Assembly: GCF_900120405.1 (NCBI RefSeq)
Contig: NZ_LT635493.1
Span: 595,037 to 659,036, forward strand
From: Urinicoccus massiliensis
GTDB lineage: Bacteria > Bacillota > Clostridia > Tissierellales > Peptoniphilaceae
Length of the DNA: 64,000 nucleotides
Direction of reading: 5' to 3'
Below the pieces are notes generated by a model. That model was not told the origin of the DNA. It saw only the letters and a list, made by a program, of their open reading frames with translations, and searched no databases. The position numbers and the translations under genes are program-made. Positions within the stretch are counted from its first letter, which is position 1. Each line of letters starts with the position of its first letter. Shown piece by piece: positions 16,090 to 24,670 of the stretch.

Positions 16090-18226
16090 CCAGCCCCCTA
16101 TCTATATGAAAAACCGGGAACTTTCCTGGCTCAAGTTTAATGAACGCGTCCTAGAAGAAGGGGCCACTCCAGGAGTCCCCTTGGGGGAACGCTTGAAATT
16201 TATCGCTATCTACCAAAGCAATTTGACTGAATACTTTATGGTCCGGGTAGGCCGCTTAAGCGACTATACCCTTCTAGACGAAGACAACAGTGAACGCCGA
16301 ACGGGCCTGAGTCCCCAGGACCAGCTGGATATGATTTTTGCCAGGGTTCGGGACCTCTATGAAACAAAGGACCAAACCATGGAAGACTTGGAAGAAGCCT
16401 TTCGGGAAAAGGGCATCTACCACTTGACCATGGACCAGGTCTCCAAGGAAGAAAAATCCCGAGCCAAGGCTTTTTTCAAGTCCCACATCAAGCCCGTCTT
16501 GTCTCCGCAAATTGTGGATTTTCACAATCCTTTTCCCTTTATTGACAACAACCACACCCATGCCATTTTAAGGCTCCACCGGGATGGAAAGGACTACTTT
16601 GGCCTGGTGGCCATCCCCCAAGAGTCCAAAAAGATCATCTTTTTAAATGACGAAAAAACCCGGTATATTTTAAGCGAAGAGGTCCACGCCTACTATGCAC
16701 CCTCTCTTTTCAAGGAGTACACAGTCAAGGAAGTGGCCCTGATTCGGGTCACCCGGAATGGGGACCTGTCAGCTGATGATGAAGATGCTGATGACAATGT
16801 AGACTACCGGGACCATATGAAGAAGATCTTGAAAAAACGGGACCGGTTAAATCCTGTAGGCCTCTTAAGTGACCGTCCCCTATCTGGAGCCATGACCTCC
16901 TACCTTGCTAAAGAACTGGGCCTTTCCAAGGACCAATTTTTTGTCACCACCCGCTGCCTAGATATGTCCTATGCCTTTGCCTTGGAAGGAGCCTTGCCAG
17001 AAAGATCCACCCAAGACCTCTACTACAAGTCCTACCGGCCCAAGCCCATTGGTCCAGCTGTCTACCAGCCCTCTCTCATGGACTACATTGAAAAAAATGA
17101 CGTGATTCTTTCCTATCCCTATGAAGACATCAACTCCTTTTTGGACCTCATTAATGAAGCCGCCGACAATGAAAATGTCCTATCCATTAAGATTACCATC
17201 TACCGCCTAGCCGACCACTCCCAACTGGTGGACGCCCTGTGCCGGGCCGCTGAAAACGGGAAAAATGTTACTGTCCTAATGGAATTAAAGGCTCGCTTTG
17301 ATGAAGAGCACAACCTCATCAACTCCCAGGTCCTCTATGATGCCGGTTGTAATATTGTCTATGGCTTTAACCAATACAAGGTCCACTCCAAGGTTTGTTT
17401 GATTAGCTACCAAAAGGGTAATGATATCCGAACCATTACCCAGGTGGGAACGGGAAACTACAACGAAAAGACCTCCAAGCAATATACCGACCTGTCCTTT
17501 ATTACGGCTGATCCTAAAATCGGCCAGGATGCTACAGAATTTTTCTTTAACATCTGCACCGGGGTCCTGGATGGATCCTACCAGTCCCTCTTGCAGTCTC
17601 CCTATTCCATCAAGCCCACCATCATTGACCTCATCCGCCGAGAAGCCGACAAGGGACCCAAGGGCTATATTTTCTTAAAGATGAATTCCATGACAGACTA
17701 TGAAATCATGGAAGAGCTTTCTGTCGCCTCACAAAAGGGTGCCCAAGTCAAGTTAATTATCCGGGGCATTTGTTGTATCATCCCGGGTATGGAGGGTTAT
17801 ACCGACAACATTGAGGTTCGGAGCATTGTAGGTCGCTACTTGGAGCATCCTCGGATTTACTTATTTGGCCAGGGAGATGACGAAATCATTTACATCACTT
17901 CTGCCGACCTCATGACCCGGAATATGGAAAGACGGGTGGAGGTGGCTTGTCCCATCCAGGACCCGGCCCTGAGAGATTTTTGTCGCTTTTACCTGGACAC
18001 CCAATGGAAGGACAATGTCAAGGCCCGACGGCTTCTGGAAAATGGTGACTATGTTCTCATTCAAGATGGCAAAGAACCCTTTAGCTGCCAAGATTATTTT
18101 ATGGAAAGGGCCAATAAACGCTATGAATTAGCCTTAAGTGCCCTGGAGAATCAAAAGGCCCGGACAAAAAAAGACCAGCCCCGGGGGCTGTTCCGAAAAA
18201 TTATTCATTTTTTCCAAAAAAGTTAA
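16076..18226 (+). CDS. ppk1: Polyphosphate kinase 1
   Basis: 716 aa. PPK1 domains: N-terminal YMKNRELSWLKFNERVLEEG; core ELKARFDEEHNLI; the autophosphorylated histidine H437 in YKVHSKVCLIS; GTGNYNEKTSKQYTDLSF; and C-terminal MTRNMERRVEVACPI. It polymerises the gamma-phosphate of ATP into polyphosphate. The ATG 16076 lies inside the end of ppx. It ends tail-to-tail with ppk2, with a 4-bp overlap of the stop regions. Confidence 0.95.
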   Translation: MEKNNQPPIYMKNRELSWLKFNERVLEEGATPGVPLGERLKFIAIYQSNLTEYFMVRVGRLSDYTLLDEDNSERRTGLSPQDQLDMIFARVRDLYETKDQTMEDLEEAFREKGIYHLTMDQVSKEEKSRAKAFFKSHIKPVLSPQIVDFHNPFPFIDNNHTHAILRLHRDGKDYFGLVAIPQESKKIIFLNDEKTRYILSEEVHAYYAPSLFKEYTVKEVALIRVTRNGDLSADDEDADDNVDYRDHMKKILKKRDRLNPVGLLSDRPLSGAMTSYLAKELGLSKDQFFVTTRCLDMSYAFALEGALPERSTQDLYYKSYRPKPIGPAVYQPSLMDYIEKNDVILSYPYEDINSFLDLINEAADNENVLSIKITIYRLADHSQLVDALCRAAENGKNVTVLMELKARFDEEHNLINSQVLYDAGCNIVYGFNQYKVHSKVCLISYQKGNDIRTITQVGTGNYNEKTSKQYTDLSFITADPKIGQDATEFFFNICTGVLDGSYQSLLQSPYSIKPTIIDLIRREADKGPKGYIFLKMNSMTDYEIMEELSVASQKGAQVKLIIRGICCIIPGMEGYTDNIEVRSIVGRYLEHPRIYLFGQGDDEIIYITSADLMTRNMERRVEVACPIQDPALRDFCRFYLDTQWKDNVKARRLLENGDYVLIQDGKEPFSCQDYFMERANKRYELALSALENQKARTKKDQPRGLFRKIIHFFQKS

Positions 18227-19083
18227 GATTCCTCCAAGACCTTTTTCCAATGGTCCAAGGACTCCTCTGCTTCCTTACTTAGTTGTGGAAATTGGGGGTC
18301 CATGTCTTGGAGGGTTTCCAAAATGACCTGGCTTACCAGGTAGCGGGAAAACCACTTACGATCAGCAGGCACCACATACCAGGGTGCCTCTTTTGTTGAG
18401 GTGTGCTCAAAAAGGTCTTCATAGGCCCTTTGATACTTGTCCCAATAGGTCCTTTCTGTAATATCAGACTTATCAAACTTATAGTGTTTTTCCGGGCGAA
18501 CAATTCGGTCCATCAGGCGGCTTTTTTGCTCTTCCTTGGAAATGTGGAGGAAGAACTTCACCATCCGAAAGCCATTATTCCGTAAATAATTCTCATAGTT
18601 GACGATGTCGTCAAAGCGGTTTTGCCAAAGGTCCTTGTCTATCAAGTCCTCCGGTAGGGGTTGGATTTTTACCAGGTCGTGAATCCGGGTGACGATAACT
18701 TCTTCATAATGGGACCGGTTAAAAATACCAATGTCCCCCCGGGATGGCAGTTCCCTATTGACCCTCCATAAAAAATCATGGTCCAATTCCCTGTCGGAGG
18801 GTCGCTTAAAAGAAGCTACCTTGGTGCCTTGAGGATTTAGACCCGTCATAACGTGTTTAATTAGGGAATCCTTGCCTCCTGAATCCATGGCCTGGAGAAC
18901 AATGATGAGTCCTTGCTTGTTTTCAGCATAGAGCCTTTCCTGGTAGTCTTGTAGTTTTTCTAAATTTTTTGGAGCCAGGTGGTTCTTCACATCTTTTTTA
19001 TCCAAGTCCCCCTCATAGCGAGTGGGGATTTTTTTCAAGTCCACCTTTTCTCCAGCTTTAATTAAATAATCTCTTGTATCCAT
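18223..19083 (-). CDS. ppk2: PPK2-family polyphosphate kinase/phosphotransferase
   Basis: 286 aa, single-domain PPK2. The P-loop AMDSGGKDSLIKHVM (GGK at 69-71) and the Walker-B-like GDIGIFNRSHYEEVIVTR are clear, and the lid-region arginines are in SRLMDRIVRPEKHYKF. PPK2 enzymes use polyphosphate to phosphorylate AMP or nucleoside diphosphates; the subclass cannot be fixed by eye. It faces ppx-ppk1 and completes a local polyphosphate gene set. ATG 19083 follows GGAGG. Confidence 0.92.
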   Translation of the reverse strand: MDTRDYLIKAGEKVDLKKIPTRYEGDLDKKDVKNHLAPKNLEKLQDYQERLYAENKQGLIIVLQAMDSGGKDSLIKHVMTGLNPQGTKVASFKRPSDRELDHDFLWRVNRELPSRGDIGIFNRSHYEEVIVTRIHDLVKIQPLPEDLIDKDLWQNRFDDIVNYENYLRNNGFRMVKFFLHISKEEQKSRLMDRIVRPEKHYKFDKSDITERTYWDKYQRAYEDLFEHTSTKEAPWYVVPADRKWFSRYLVSQVILETLQDMDPQFPQLSKEAEESLDHWKKVLEES

Positions 19084-19151
19084 ACTTGCCTCCTTGGCTT
19101 TTATTTACCCAAAAGTAAAAAGATAATACCTTATTTTGATAAGAATTTTGG

Positions 19152-20483
19152 TCAAGATTGTTTTTTAAATCTTTCCTCCACATATTTTTTTAAGTCTTCC
19201 TGGGTGTTTTTTTCAGGATCTTCCAAAACCAGGTCCTGGCAGGCTCTGAGGATGGTCCCCAAGAGAGGGCCCTTGGGATAACCCAAATCCATAAGGTCAT
19301 GGCCATTAATGGCCAGAAAGTTTTCCTTTTTAGTCAGGTCTTCGTCCAAGAGGTCTAAGACCCGGGCCTTTCTTGCCCTTAAGGGGTCCAGGCTTCCAGG
19401 TCCAGCTGTACAGGCAGCATCGGCTAAGATTAAGTCATAGAGGTCCAGGACATTTTCCCGGCCCACCCGTTTAATTTGCCTTCTCAGAGCCTTGTCCGTC
19501 ATGACCTTTTGTACTGTCATATGGTCTTGAATAAGGGCCCGGACACTGGCCCTTAATTTTTTCTCAGCTCCCAGGTCCTTGAGGATTTGGTCGGCCTTCA
19601 GGGCCCCTTCCTTGTCATGGTCATAAAAGTGGAGGTGGCCATCCTTGCCATAAAAGGCCTTTTGGGGCTTGGCAATGTCGTGGAAGAGGGCTGCCAAACG
19701 GGTGGATAGCTTGGCCGGAGTGTGGTCCAGAACACAGAGGAGGTGGTCAAAAAGGGTTTGGCTATGGTAGGGATTTTTTTGGTCAAAACCCACAGTGGCC
19801 ATAAGGTCTGGAAAGAGAATTTTAAGGACTCCCGTTTCTTCCATGAGTAAAAGGCCGTAGGAGGGTTGGTCGGTTAAAAGAAGGCCAAAAAATTCCTGCC
19901 GGATCCGGTCACGAGAGACCCGGGCCAGGCCCTCCTTGCAAAGGCTGGCAGCGTCGAGAAAGTCCGGGTCCAGGTCGAGTTTAAAGCGACTGGCAAAGCG
20001 GAAGCCCCGAAGAATCCGCAGAGCGTCTTCCTCCAGGCGGTCCATGGGGTTACCCACCATTTTTAGAATTCCCCGGTCCAGGTCCTCCCGGCCATGAAAG
20101 GGGTCAAAAATTTCCCCCTGGCGGTTTTTGGCCATGGCATTCATGGTAAAGTCCCTTCTCTTTAGGTCTTCCAAGAGGGAGTCGGTAAAGCGGACCCCTT
20201 CCGGGTGGCGGTGGTCCTTGTAGGCCAGGTCATGGCGGAAGGTGGTGATTTCAATTTTTTCTTGCCCCAGGACCAGGGAAATGGTCCCATACTTTTTCCC
20301 TATGTCCAGGGTCTTGTAGTCCCTAAAAAGCGCCTCCACCTCTTCAGGCCTAGCGGAAGATGCTATGTCAATGTCCTTTGGAGGAATCCCCAGGTAGTCG
20401 TCCCGGACACTCCCCCCGACTATATAGGCTTCAAAGCCCGCTTCTTCCAATCTTTTTAAAATTTTATCCAAATCTCGGTCCAT
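19152..20483 (-). CDS. cca: CCA tRNA nucleotidyltransferase / polyA polymerase family with HD domain
   Basis: 443 aa from ATG 20483 (AAAGGGGAGACGG upstream). Nucleotidyltransferase motif YIVGGSVRDDYLG with catalytic KDIDIA, then RRDFTMNAMA, EEDALRILRGFRFASRF, and an HD-type domain with LFHDIAKPQ and HFYDHDKEG. It adds or repairs the CCA end of tRNAs. It is divergent from bioY, sharing the region with the BirA-like operator. Confidence 0.93.
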   Translation of the reverse strand: MDRDLDKILKRLEEAGFEAYIVGGSVRDDYLGIPPKDIDIASSARPEEVEALFRDYKTLDIGKKYGTISLVLGQEKIEITTFRHDLAYKDHRHPEGVRFTDSLLEDLKRRDFTMNAMAKNRQGEIFDPFHGREDLDRGILKMVGNPMDRLEEDALRILRGFRFASRFKLDLDPDFLDAASLCKEGLARVSRDRIRQEFFGLLLTDQPSYGLLLMEETGVLKILFPDLMATVGFDQKNPYHSQTLFDHLLCVLDHTPAKLSTRLAALFHDIAKPQKAFYGKDGHLHFYDHDKEGALKADQILKDLGAEKKLRASVRALIQDHMTVQKVMTDKALRRQIKRVGRENVLDLYDLILADAACTAGPGSLDPLRARKARVLDLLDEDLTKKENFLAINGHDLMDLGYPKGPLLGTILRACQDLVLEDPEKNTQEDLKKYVEERFKKQS

Positions 20484-20520
20484 ATCCGTCTCCCCTTTTA
20501 AGAATTTTAATATTTTATAT

Positions 20521-20547
20521 GTAAACTGTATTGACATTTTGGTTTAC
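20521..20547 (+). promoter_or_regulatory. BirA-type biotin operator upstream of bioY
   Basis: Inverted half-sites GTAAAC (20521-20526) and GTTTAC (20542-20547) separated by exactly 15 bp, the layout of Gram-positive BirA operators. The site straddles a perfect -35 hexamer TTGACA (20531-20536), so binding would block transcription of the biotin transporter gene. Confidence 0.75.
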
Positions 20548-20558
20548 TTTATTTTAAA
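20531..20558 (+). promoter_or_regulatory. bioY promoter
   Basis: TTGACA at 20531-20536 and a weaker TTTAAA at 20553-20558 (16-bp spacing), about 20 bp before the bioY start codon. The -35 box lies inside the BirA-like operator. Confidence 0.6.
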
Positions 20559-20578
20559 CTATTTCCCGGAGGTTGACT

Positions 20579-21148
20579 ATGAATCCAGAAAATAAACTTA
20601 CATCCCATAACAATCCAACAAGAAACTCTGTGGAATCGGCAATTTTTGCCGCCCTAATTGCCCTGGGGGCCTTGATTACCATCCCCTTGGGGCCTGTTCC
20701 CATTAGCCTGCAAAACTTTTTTGTCTTTATGGCCGGCCTGGTCTTAAGGCCCAAGCAGGCCCTTGTCTCCACCATCCTCTATGCCCTTTTGGGCCTGGTG
20801 GGCCTACCCATCTTTGCCGGTTTTTCCGGAGGACCCCAGTCGGTCTTGTCCCCTTCCTTTGGTTTTATCCTGGGCTTTATCCCCATGGCCTATTTGATTT
20901 CCAAGTACAGTGGGGGAGAAAAAAATCCCTGGAAGATCTTCCTTAGCTTAATTTTAGCAGATATTTTACTCTATGCCATAGGTTTACCCTATCTCTACCT
21001 AATTTTAACCAGGGTCCATGGCAGCCCCATGACCCTGGCCTCCAGCCTCAAGGTCGGCATGGTCCCCTTTATTATCCCCGACCTGGTTAAGGCCCTCTTG
21101 GCTGCCTTCCTGGGACCGAAAATCCTCTCTGCCCTAAAGCGAAACTAG
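20579..21148 (+). CDS. bioY: BioY biotin transporter (ECF S component)
   Basis: 189 aa from ATG 20579 (GGAGG six bases before); an in-frame TTG six bases upstream is less likely. Six hydrophobic segments with BioY signatures: LGPVPISLQNFFVFMAGLV, LYALLGLVGLPIFAG, GFILGFIPMAYLIS and PFIIPDLVKALLAA. It is the substrate-binding membrane unit for biotin uptake. No EcfA/EcfT genes lie nearby, so it probably uses a shared energising module or works alone. Control by BirA is indicated by the operator. Confidence 0.93.
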   Translation: MNPENKLTSHNNPTRNSVESAIFAALIALGALITIPLGPVPISLQNFFVFMAGLVLRPKQALVSTILYALLGLVGLPIFAGFSGGPQSVLSPSFGFILGFIPMAYLISKYSGGEKNPWKIFLSLILADILLYAIGLPYLYLILTRVHGSPMTLASSLKVGMVPFIIPDLVKALLAAFLGPKILSALKRN

Positions 21149-21161
21149 GCCTCGGGATTGA

Positions 21162-21190
21162 TTGTCTTTAAAATTTTCCTATGTTATACT
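21162..21190 (+). promoter_or_regulatory. Promoter of the isochorismatase-like gene
   Basis: TTGTCT (21162-21167), 17 bp, TATACT (21185-21190), 37 bp before the ATG at 21228. Confidence 0.65.
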
Positions 21191-21227
21191 TGCATTAAAG
21201 ACAAATCCCAAGTACAAGGAGGTTTAT

Positions 21228-21926
21228 ATGAAACTCGACCGTAAATACGTATCTTTTTATTATGACCAAGTGGAAGATTTCCCGGACTATAAAATCGACC
21301 CCAAGAAGACCATGCTTTTGCTCATTGACCTGCAAAATGAATTCTGCCACCTGGAAGGCAAGGAGGCCCAAGAATTTAAGGCCACCGGGGTTTGGGACCA
21401 ATGGAAGCCCTATTTTGACCACATGGCCAATACCACCATCCCCAATGCCAAAAAGCTCCTGGACTTCTTCCGGGCCAACAATCTGCCTGTTAGCTTTGGC
21501 CGGATTGCCTGCTTGAGGGAAGACGGAGAGGACCGGTCTCCCGTCCAAAAGACTGAAGGCTGGAACAACATGCTTATGCCTGTAGACTCCTGGGCCGCCC
21601 AAATGGTAGACGACCTGGCCCCCATTAAAAATGAAATTGTGGTGAATAAGACCACAGATTCCGTAACCACAGGAACCAACTACCTACAACTCCTCCGCTA
21701 CATGGGGATCACCACTGTAGTGGTTGGGGGGATTGTAACCGACCAATGTGTGGCTTCCACTGTCCGGGGCCTGGCCGATGAAGGTCTCCAAGTCCTAACG
21801 GTAGAAGATGCCTGTGCATCAGCCGATATGGAGCTTCATGATGCTGAGCTTAAAATCATGAATGTCATCTACACCTATGTCGTCAAGACCCAAGAGGCCA
21901 TTGACCTGATCCAAAAAGAACTATAA
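21228..21926 (+). CDS. Isochorismatase-fold cysteine hydrolase
   Basis: 232 aa from ATG 21228 (AAGGAGG upstream). The catalytic Asp lies in MLLLIDLQNEF and the nucleophile Cys in GGIVTDQCVASTVRGL, with the Lys/cis-peptide region near NEIVVNKTTDSVTTGTNY. Relatives hydrolyse nicotinamide, biuret, ureidoacrylate or isochorismate; the substrate cannot be told. It stands alone with its own promoter and terminator. Confidence 0.85.
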   Translation: MKLDRKYVSFYYDQVEDFPDYKIDPKKTMLLLIDLQNEFCHLEGKEAQEFKATGVWDQWKPYFDHMANTTIPNAKKLLDFFRANNLPVSFGRIACLREDGEDRSPVQKTEGWNNMLMPVDSWAAQMVDDLAPIKNEIVVNKTTDSVTTGTNYLQLLRYMGITTVVVGGIVTDQCVASTVRGLADEGLQVLTVEDACASADMELHDAELKIMNVIYTYVVKTQEAIDLIQKEL

Positions 21927-21929
21927 TTT

Positions 21930-21960
21930 AAAAAGCAAGGGCTTGTGTCCTTGCTTTTTG
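21930..21960 (+). terminator. Intrinsic terminator
   Basis: AAAGCAAGG-loop-CCTTGCTTTTT directly after the isochorismatase-like gene. Confidence 0.85.
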
Positions 21961-21966
21961 ATTGCT

Positions 21967-22013
21967 AAAAAAATAGGTGGTTTCCACTACTTTGTGGAGA
22001 CCACCTATTTTTA
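21967..22013. terminator. Long symmetric hairpin, probable bidirectional terminator
   Basis: AAAAATAGGTGGT ... ACCACCTATTTTT with an inner CCAC/GTGG pair, only a few bases after the preceding terminator. It may stop leftward transcription from the small membrane gene at 22153. Confidence 0.7.
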
Positions 22014-22068
22014 CTCTTTAGAGAGTTTTTATGTTTGAGAGAAAGTTAAATAGAGAAATTTTATTTAC

Positions 22069-22085
22069 CCTATACTTAGTATAGG
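22069..22085. repeat. Perfect 17-bp palindrome
   Basis: CCTATACT-T-AGTATAGG. It lies in the 140-bp AT-rich space between the terminators and the small membrane gene. It shares CTATACTTAGT with the intergenic region at 445-455. Possible operator; regulator unknown. Confidence 0.4.
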
Positions 22086-22152
22086 ACATTTCATTTTGAT
22101 AGTCAATATTAATTTCAAAATTATTTTTTATTTTTTCAAACTTTTTCTATCC

Positions 22153-22416
22153 CTAGCCCAAAATCATGTATCCCAGGCTCATAATCAAGAAAAAACTCCC
22201 GACCAGGGCCAGGTTTAGGAGGCCAAAAACCAAGTTTTTATTCCGGATAGAGGCTAAAATTCCCAAAAGTCCCAATAGGGGACAGATATATAGACTAGTA
22301 AAACCCAGGGGTCGGGCATGGCCAATCCAGGCATCCTTAAAAATCCAACTGACAAGTAGGGCCAGAAGTCCTAGGACCAGACTTATTTTTTCCAAGTTTT
22401 TCATCACTTTTGTCAT
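22153..22416 (-). CDS. Small membrane protein, paralogue of 29899-30162
   Basis: 87 aa with AAAGGAG before ATG 22416. Three hydrophobic segments. The central ICPLLGLLGILASIRNKNLVFG is nearly repeated in the equally long protein at 29899 (ICPILGLVGLGFSIRNRSLVFG), so the two are paralogues. No known family is recognised. It may be a small accessory membrane protein. Confidence 0.65.
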   Translation of the reverse strand: MTKVMKNLEKISLVLGLLALLVSWIFKDAWIGHARPLGFTSLYICPLLGLLGILASIRNKNLVFGLLNLALVGSFFLIMSLGYMILG

Positions 22417-22504
22417 CTTGATTTCTCCTTTCCCAAGGCCGTAAATCCTTGCCTTATTTATAGCTTTATTCTAGCAAATCAGAACTTTCCTTGTCAACTT
22501 TCTA

Positions 22505-22540
22505 GGAAAAAAGGACCCCACTTGGTCGGAGTCCTTTTCT
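22505..22540 (-). terminator. Terminator of the DAACS symporter gene
   Basis: On the - strand: AAAAGGACTCC, loop, GGGGTCC and T6, 9 bp after the stop. Confidence 0.8.
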
Positions 22541-22548
22541 TACTGATT

Positions 22549-23742
22549 TTATGCTTCTTTTGTTTGCTTGGCCCTTTCTCTTTTGAAGATTCCTGTAACC
22601 ATTAGGGCAATGGCTCCATCTCCTGTGATGTTGCAGGCAGTTCCAAAGCTATCTTGGAGGGCAAAGATGGACAGGATCAGGGCTGTTCCCGTATTGTCAA
22701 AGTGGAGGACAGAGGTGATTAGGCCCAGACTGGCTACAACAGTTCCTCCAGGAACTCCGGGAGCTGCAATGGCAAAAATCCCCAAGAGAAGGATAAATAA
22801 AATCATGGAGTTGGTTGGGGGAAGTTGGCCATAGAGGATTTGGGAAACCACCATGACAAAAAAGGTTTCCGTTAAAACGGACCCACAAAGGTGGGTGTTG
22901 GAGCAAAGGGGGATGACAAAGTCCCGAATTTTCGGATCCAAGACCTTGGATTTTCGGGCACAGGCCAGGGCCACAGACACTGTAGCTGCTGAAGACATGG
23001 TCCCTACAGCCGTCATATAGGCCGGGACATAGTGTCTAAAGACCTCCTTGGGAGAAGACTTGGACAGGATGCCTCCAAGGCTGTAGAGGAGAGCCATCCA
23101 GATAAAGTGTCCCAAGAGGACAATGAAGATGACCTTGATAAAGACGGGGAATTGACTTAGGAGGACTCCCTCATAGGCTAATTCGGCAAAGGTGGCGGCA
23201 ATGTAAACCGGCAGGATGGTAATGACGACTTTTTCTACAATGGTTAAAACAATTTGATTTAATTCTATTAAGAGATTTTCCCAGGTCTTGGACTGGGTCC
23301 AAATCACTGCAATCCCAAATAGGATGGCTGTAATCAAGGCCGTCATAACGGGCATAATGGGTGCAATTTCCAGCCTAAAGACGGCTTCCGGAATTTCGGC
23401 TCCTTGGGCCACAGCTGATTGGATGTGGAGGCCGGGAATAATGGCCTGGCCTGCCAAGAAGCTGAAGCAGGCAGCCCCTACTGAGGAAAGATAACAGATA
23501 ATCAGGGTTACTGTCAGGATTTTTCCGGCAGATTCCTTTAAGGATACAATGGCCGGGGTAATAAAGCCCAGGATAATTAAGGGGACAATGTAGCCGATAA
23601 AATCTCCCATGATTTGCTTGATGGCGTCAACCACCTGGATACCAGAAGACCCCAGGGACTTTCCTAGAAAAATTCCCACAAGGATGGCTACCAGCAACTT
23701 AAATAATAAAGAATGAAAAAATCCGCGCTTCTTTTTTTCCAT
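22549..23742 (-). CDS. Dicarboxylate/amino acid:cation symporter (DAACS family)
   Basis: 397 aa from ATG 23742 (GAGAGGAG upstream; 21 upstream codons lack a site). About eight membrane segments plus the re-entrant loops of the GltPh fold: AVGTMSSAATVSVALACA (serine-rich HP1) and CNITGDGAIALMVTGIF (HP2-TM8 substrate region). It probably imports glutamate, aspartate, serine or a dicarboxylate with Na+ or H+. It ends at its own terminator and is divergent from the two-component system. Confidence 0.9.
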   Translation of the reverse strand: MEKKKRGFFHSLLFKLLVAILVGIFLGKSLGSSGIQVVDAIKQIMGDFIGYIVPLIILGFITPAIVSLKESAGKILTVTLIICYLSSVGAACFSFLAGQAIIPGLHIQSAVAQGAEIPEAVFRLEIAPIMPVMTALITAILFGIAVIWTQSKTWENLLIELNQIVLTIVEKVVITILPVYIAATFAELAYEGVLLSQFPVFIKVIFIVLLGHFIWMALLYSLGGILSKSSPKEVFRHYVPAYMTAVGTMSSAATVSVALACARKSKVLDPKIRDFVIPLCSNTHLCGSVLTETFFVMVVSQILYGQLPPTNSMILFILLLGIFAIAAPGVPGGTVVASLGLITSVLHFDNTGTALILSIFALQDSFGTACNITGDGAIALMVTGIFKRERAKQTKEA

Positions 23743-23829
23743 AAATAGACTCCTCTCAAGATTTATTCTTATGGTAAAATTTATTATATCACAAGTTGAA
23801 TCCATTTTTCTTTGGAAAAGTTTAAAAAC

Positions 23830-23884
23830 TTAACAGAGATTTAACAGGTCAAGTTGTATAGTATTTTATTGTATAGTATTTTTA
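23830..23884 (+). promoter_or_regulatory. Direct-repeat control region upstream of the two-component operon
   Basis: Two TTAACA hexamers 11 bp apart (23830-23835 and 23841-23846), the spacing of PhoP/PhoB-type boxes, followed by two head-to-tail copies of TTGTATAGTATTTTA (23854-23868 and 23869-23883). These contain TATAGT, usable as a -10. They suggest autoregulation by the OmpR-class regulator encoded downstream. Confidence 0.5.
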
Positions 23885-23907
23885 GAATAAATTTTTAGGA
23901 GGGTTTT

Positions 23908-23985
23908 ATGAATTTAAAACACACGTCCATTGCCCTATCTTTGGCCCGGGGATTTTTCCTGAAAGAAAAAGCCCCTCAAAAGTAA
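23908..23985 (+). CDS. 25-aa leader peptide ORF before the response regulator
   Basis: ATG 23908 has an excellent AGGAGGG four bases upstream and the ORF ends just before the AAGGAGG of the response regulator. The peptide (MNLKHTSIALSLARGFFLKE...) is basic with a short hydrophobic stretch. It has no recognised family. It could be a small membrane-active peptide or a leader that affects translation of the next gene. Confidence 0.45.
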   Translation: MNLKHTSIALSLARGFFLKEKAPQK

Positions 23986-23995
23986 AGGAGGTCCT

Positions 23996-24670
23996 ATGCG
24001 TTTACTTGTAGTTGAAGACGAAGTTACTCTTTGCAAGACCATAGCCAAGGGACTCCACCTCAGCGGCTATGAGGTGGACCAGGCCTATGACGGTTTGACG
24101 GCCCTGGACAAGGTCCTGGCCCAATCCTATGACCTGGTGCTTTTGGACCTGTCCCTGCCCCAAATGGACGGCATGGACCTCCTAAGCCGCTTCCGGGAAA
24201 TGGATCAAACCACGCCGGTTTTGATTCTGTCGGCCCGGAGCCAAATTGAAGACAAGGTCCAGGGCTTGGACCAAGGGGCCAACGACTACTTAACCAAGCC
24301 CTTTTCCTTTGACGAATTGGAGGCCCGGGTCCGGAGTCTGACTCGGCGAAAGTTCAAGCAGGAAGACCCCCTTTTAACCTGCGGGGCCCTTTCCTTTGAC
24401 ACCCTGTCTCGAACGGCCAAGGCCCGGGACCAGGTTCTGAAACTCACCCGGAAAGAGGCCGGCATTTTAGAATACCTCCTTTTGCACCAGGGGTCCATTG
24501 TCAGCCAGGAAGACCTCATTAGCCATATTTGGGACGAAAATGTGGACCCCTTTTCCAATGCCATCCGGGTCCATATGTCCTCCCTAAGGAAGAAAATTCG
24601 CCAGGTCCTCCAGACCGACCCCATTAAAAATAAGGTGGGGCAAGGCTATGTATTGGAAGAAAAACAATGA
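23996..24670 (+). CDS. OmpR/PhoB-family response regulator
   Basis: 224 aa. The receiver domain has acidic pocket VVEDE, phospho-acceptor D51 (LVLLDLSLPQMDGMD), the S/T switch (LILSARS) and conserved Lys (LTKPFSFDEL). The winged-helix domain from about residue 125 ends with RVHMSSLRKKIR and VGQGYVL. AAGGAGG precedes ATG 23996. It overlaps the sensor kinase by 4 bp (ATGA). The direct repeats upstream suggest it controls its own operon. Confidence 0.95.
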   Translation: MRLLVVEDEVTLCKTIAKGLHLSGYEVDQAYDGLTALDKVLAQSYDLVLLDLSLPQMDGMDLLSRFREMDQTTPVLILSARSQIEDKVQGLDQGANDYLTKPFSFDELEARVRSLTRRKFKQEDPLLTCGALSFDTLSRTAKARDQVLKLTRKEAGILEYLLLHQGSIVSQEDLISHIWDENVDPFSNAIRVHMSSLRKKIRQVLQTDPIKNKVGQGYVLEEKQ

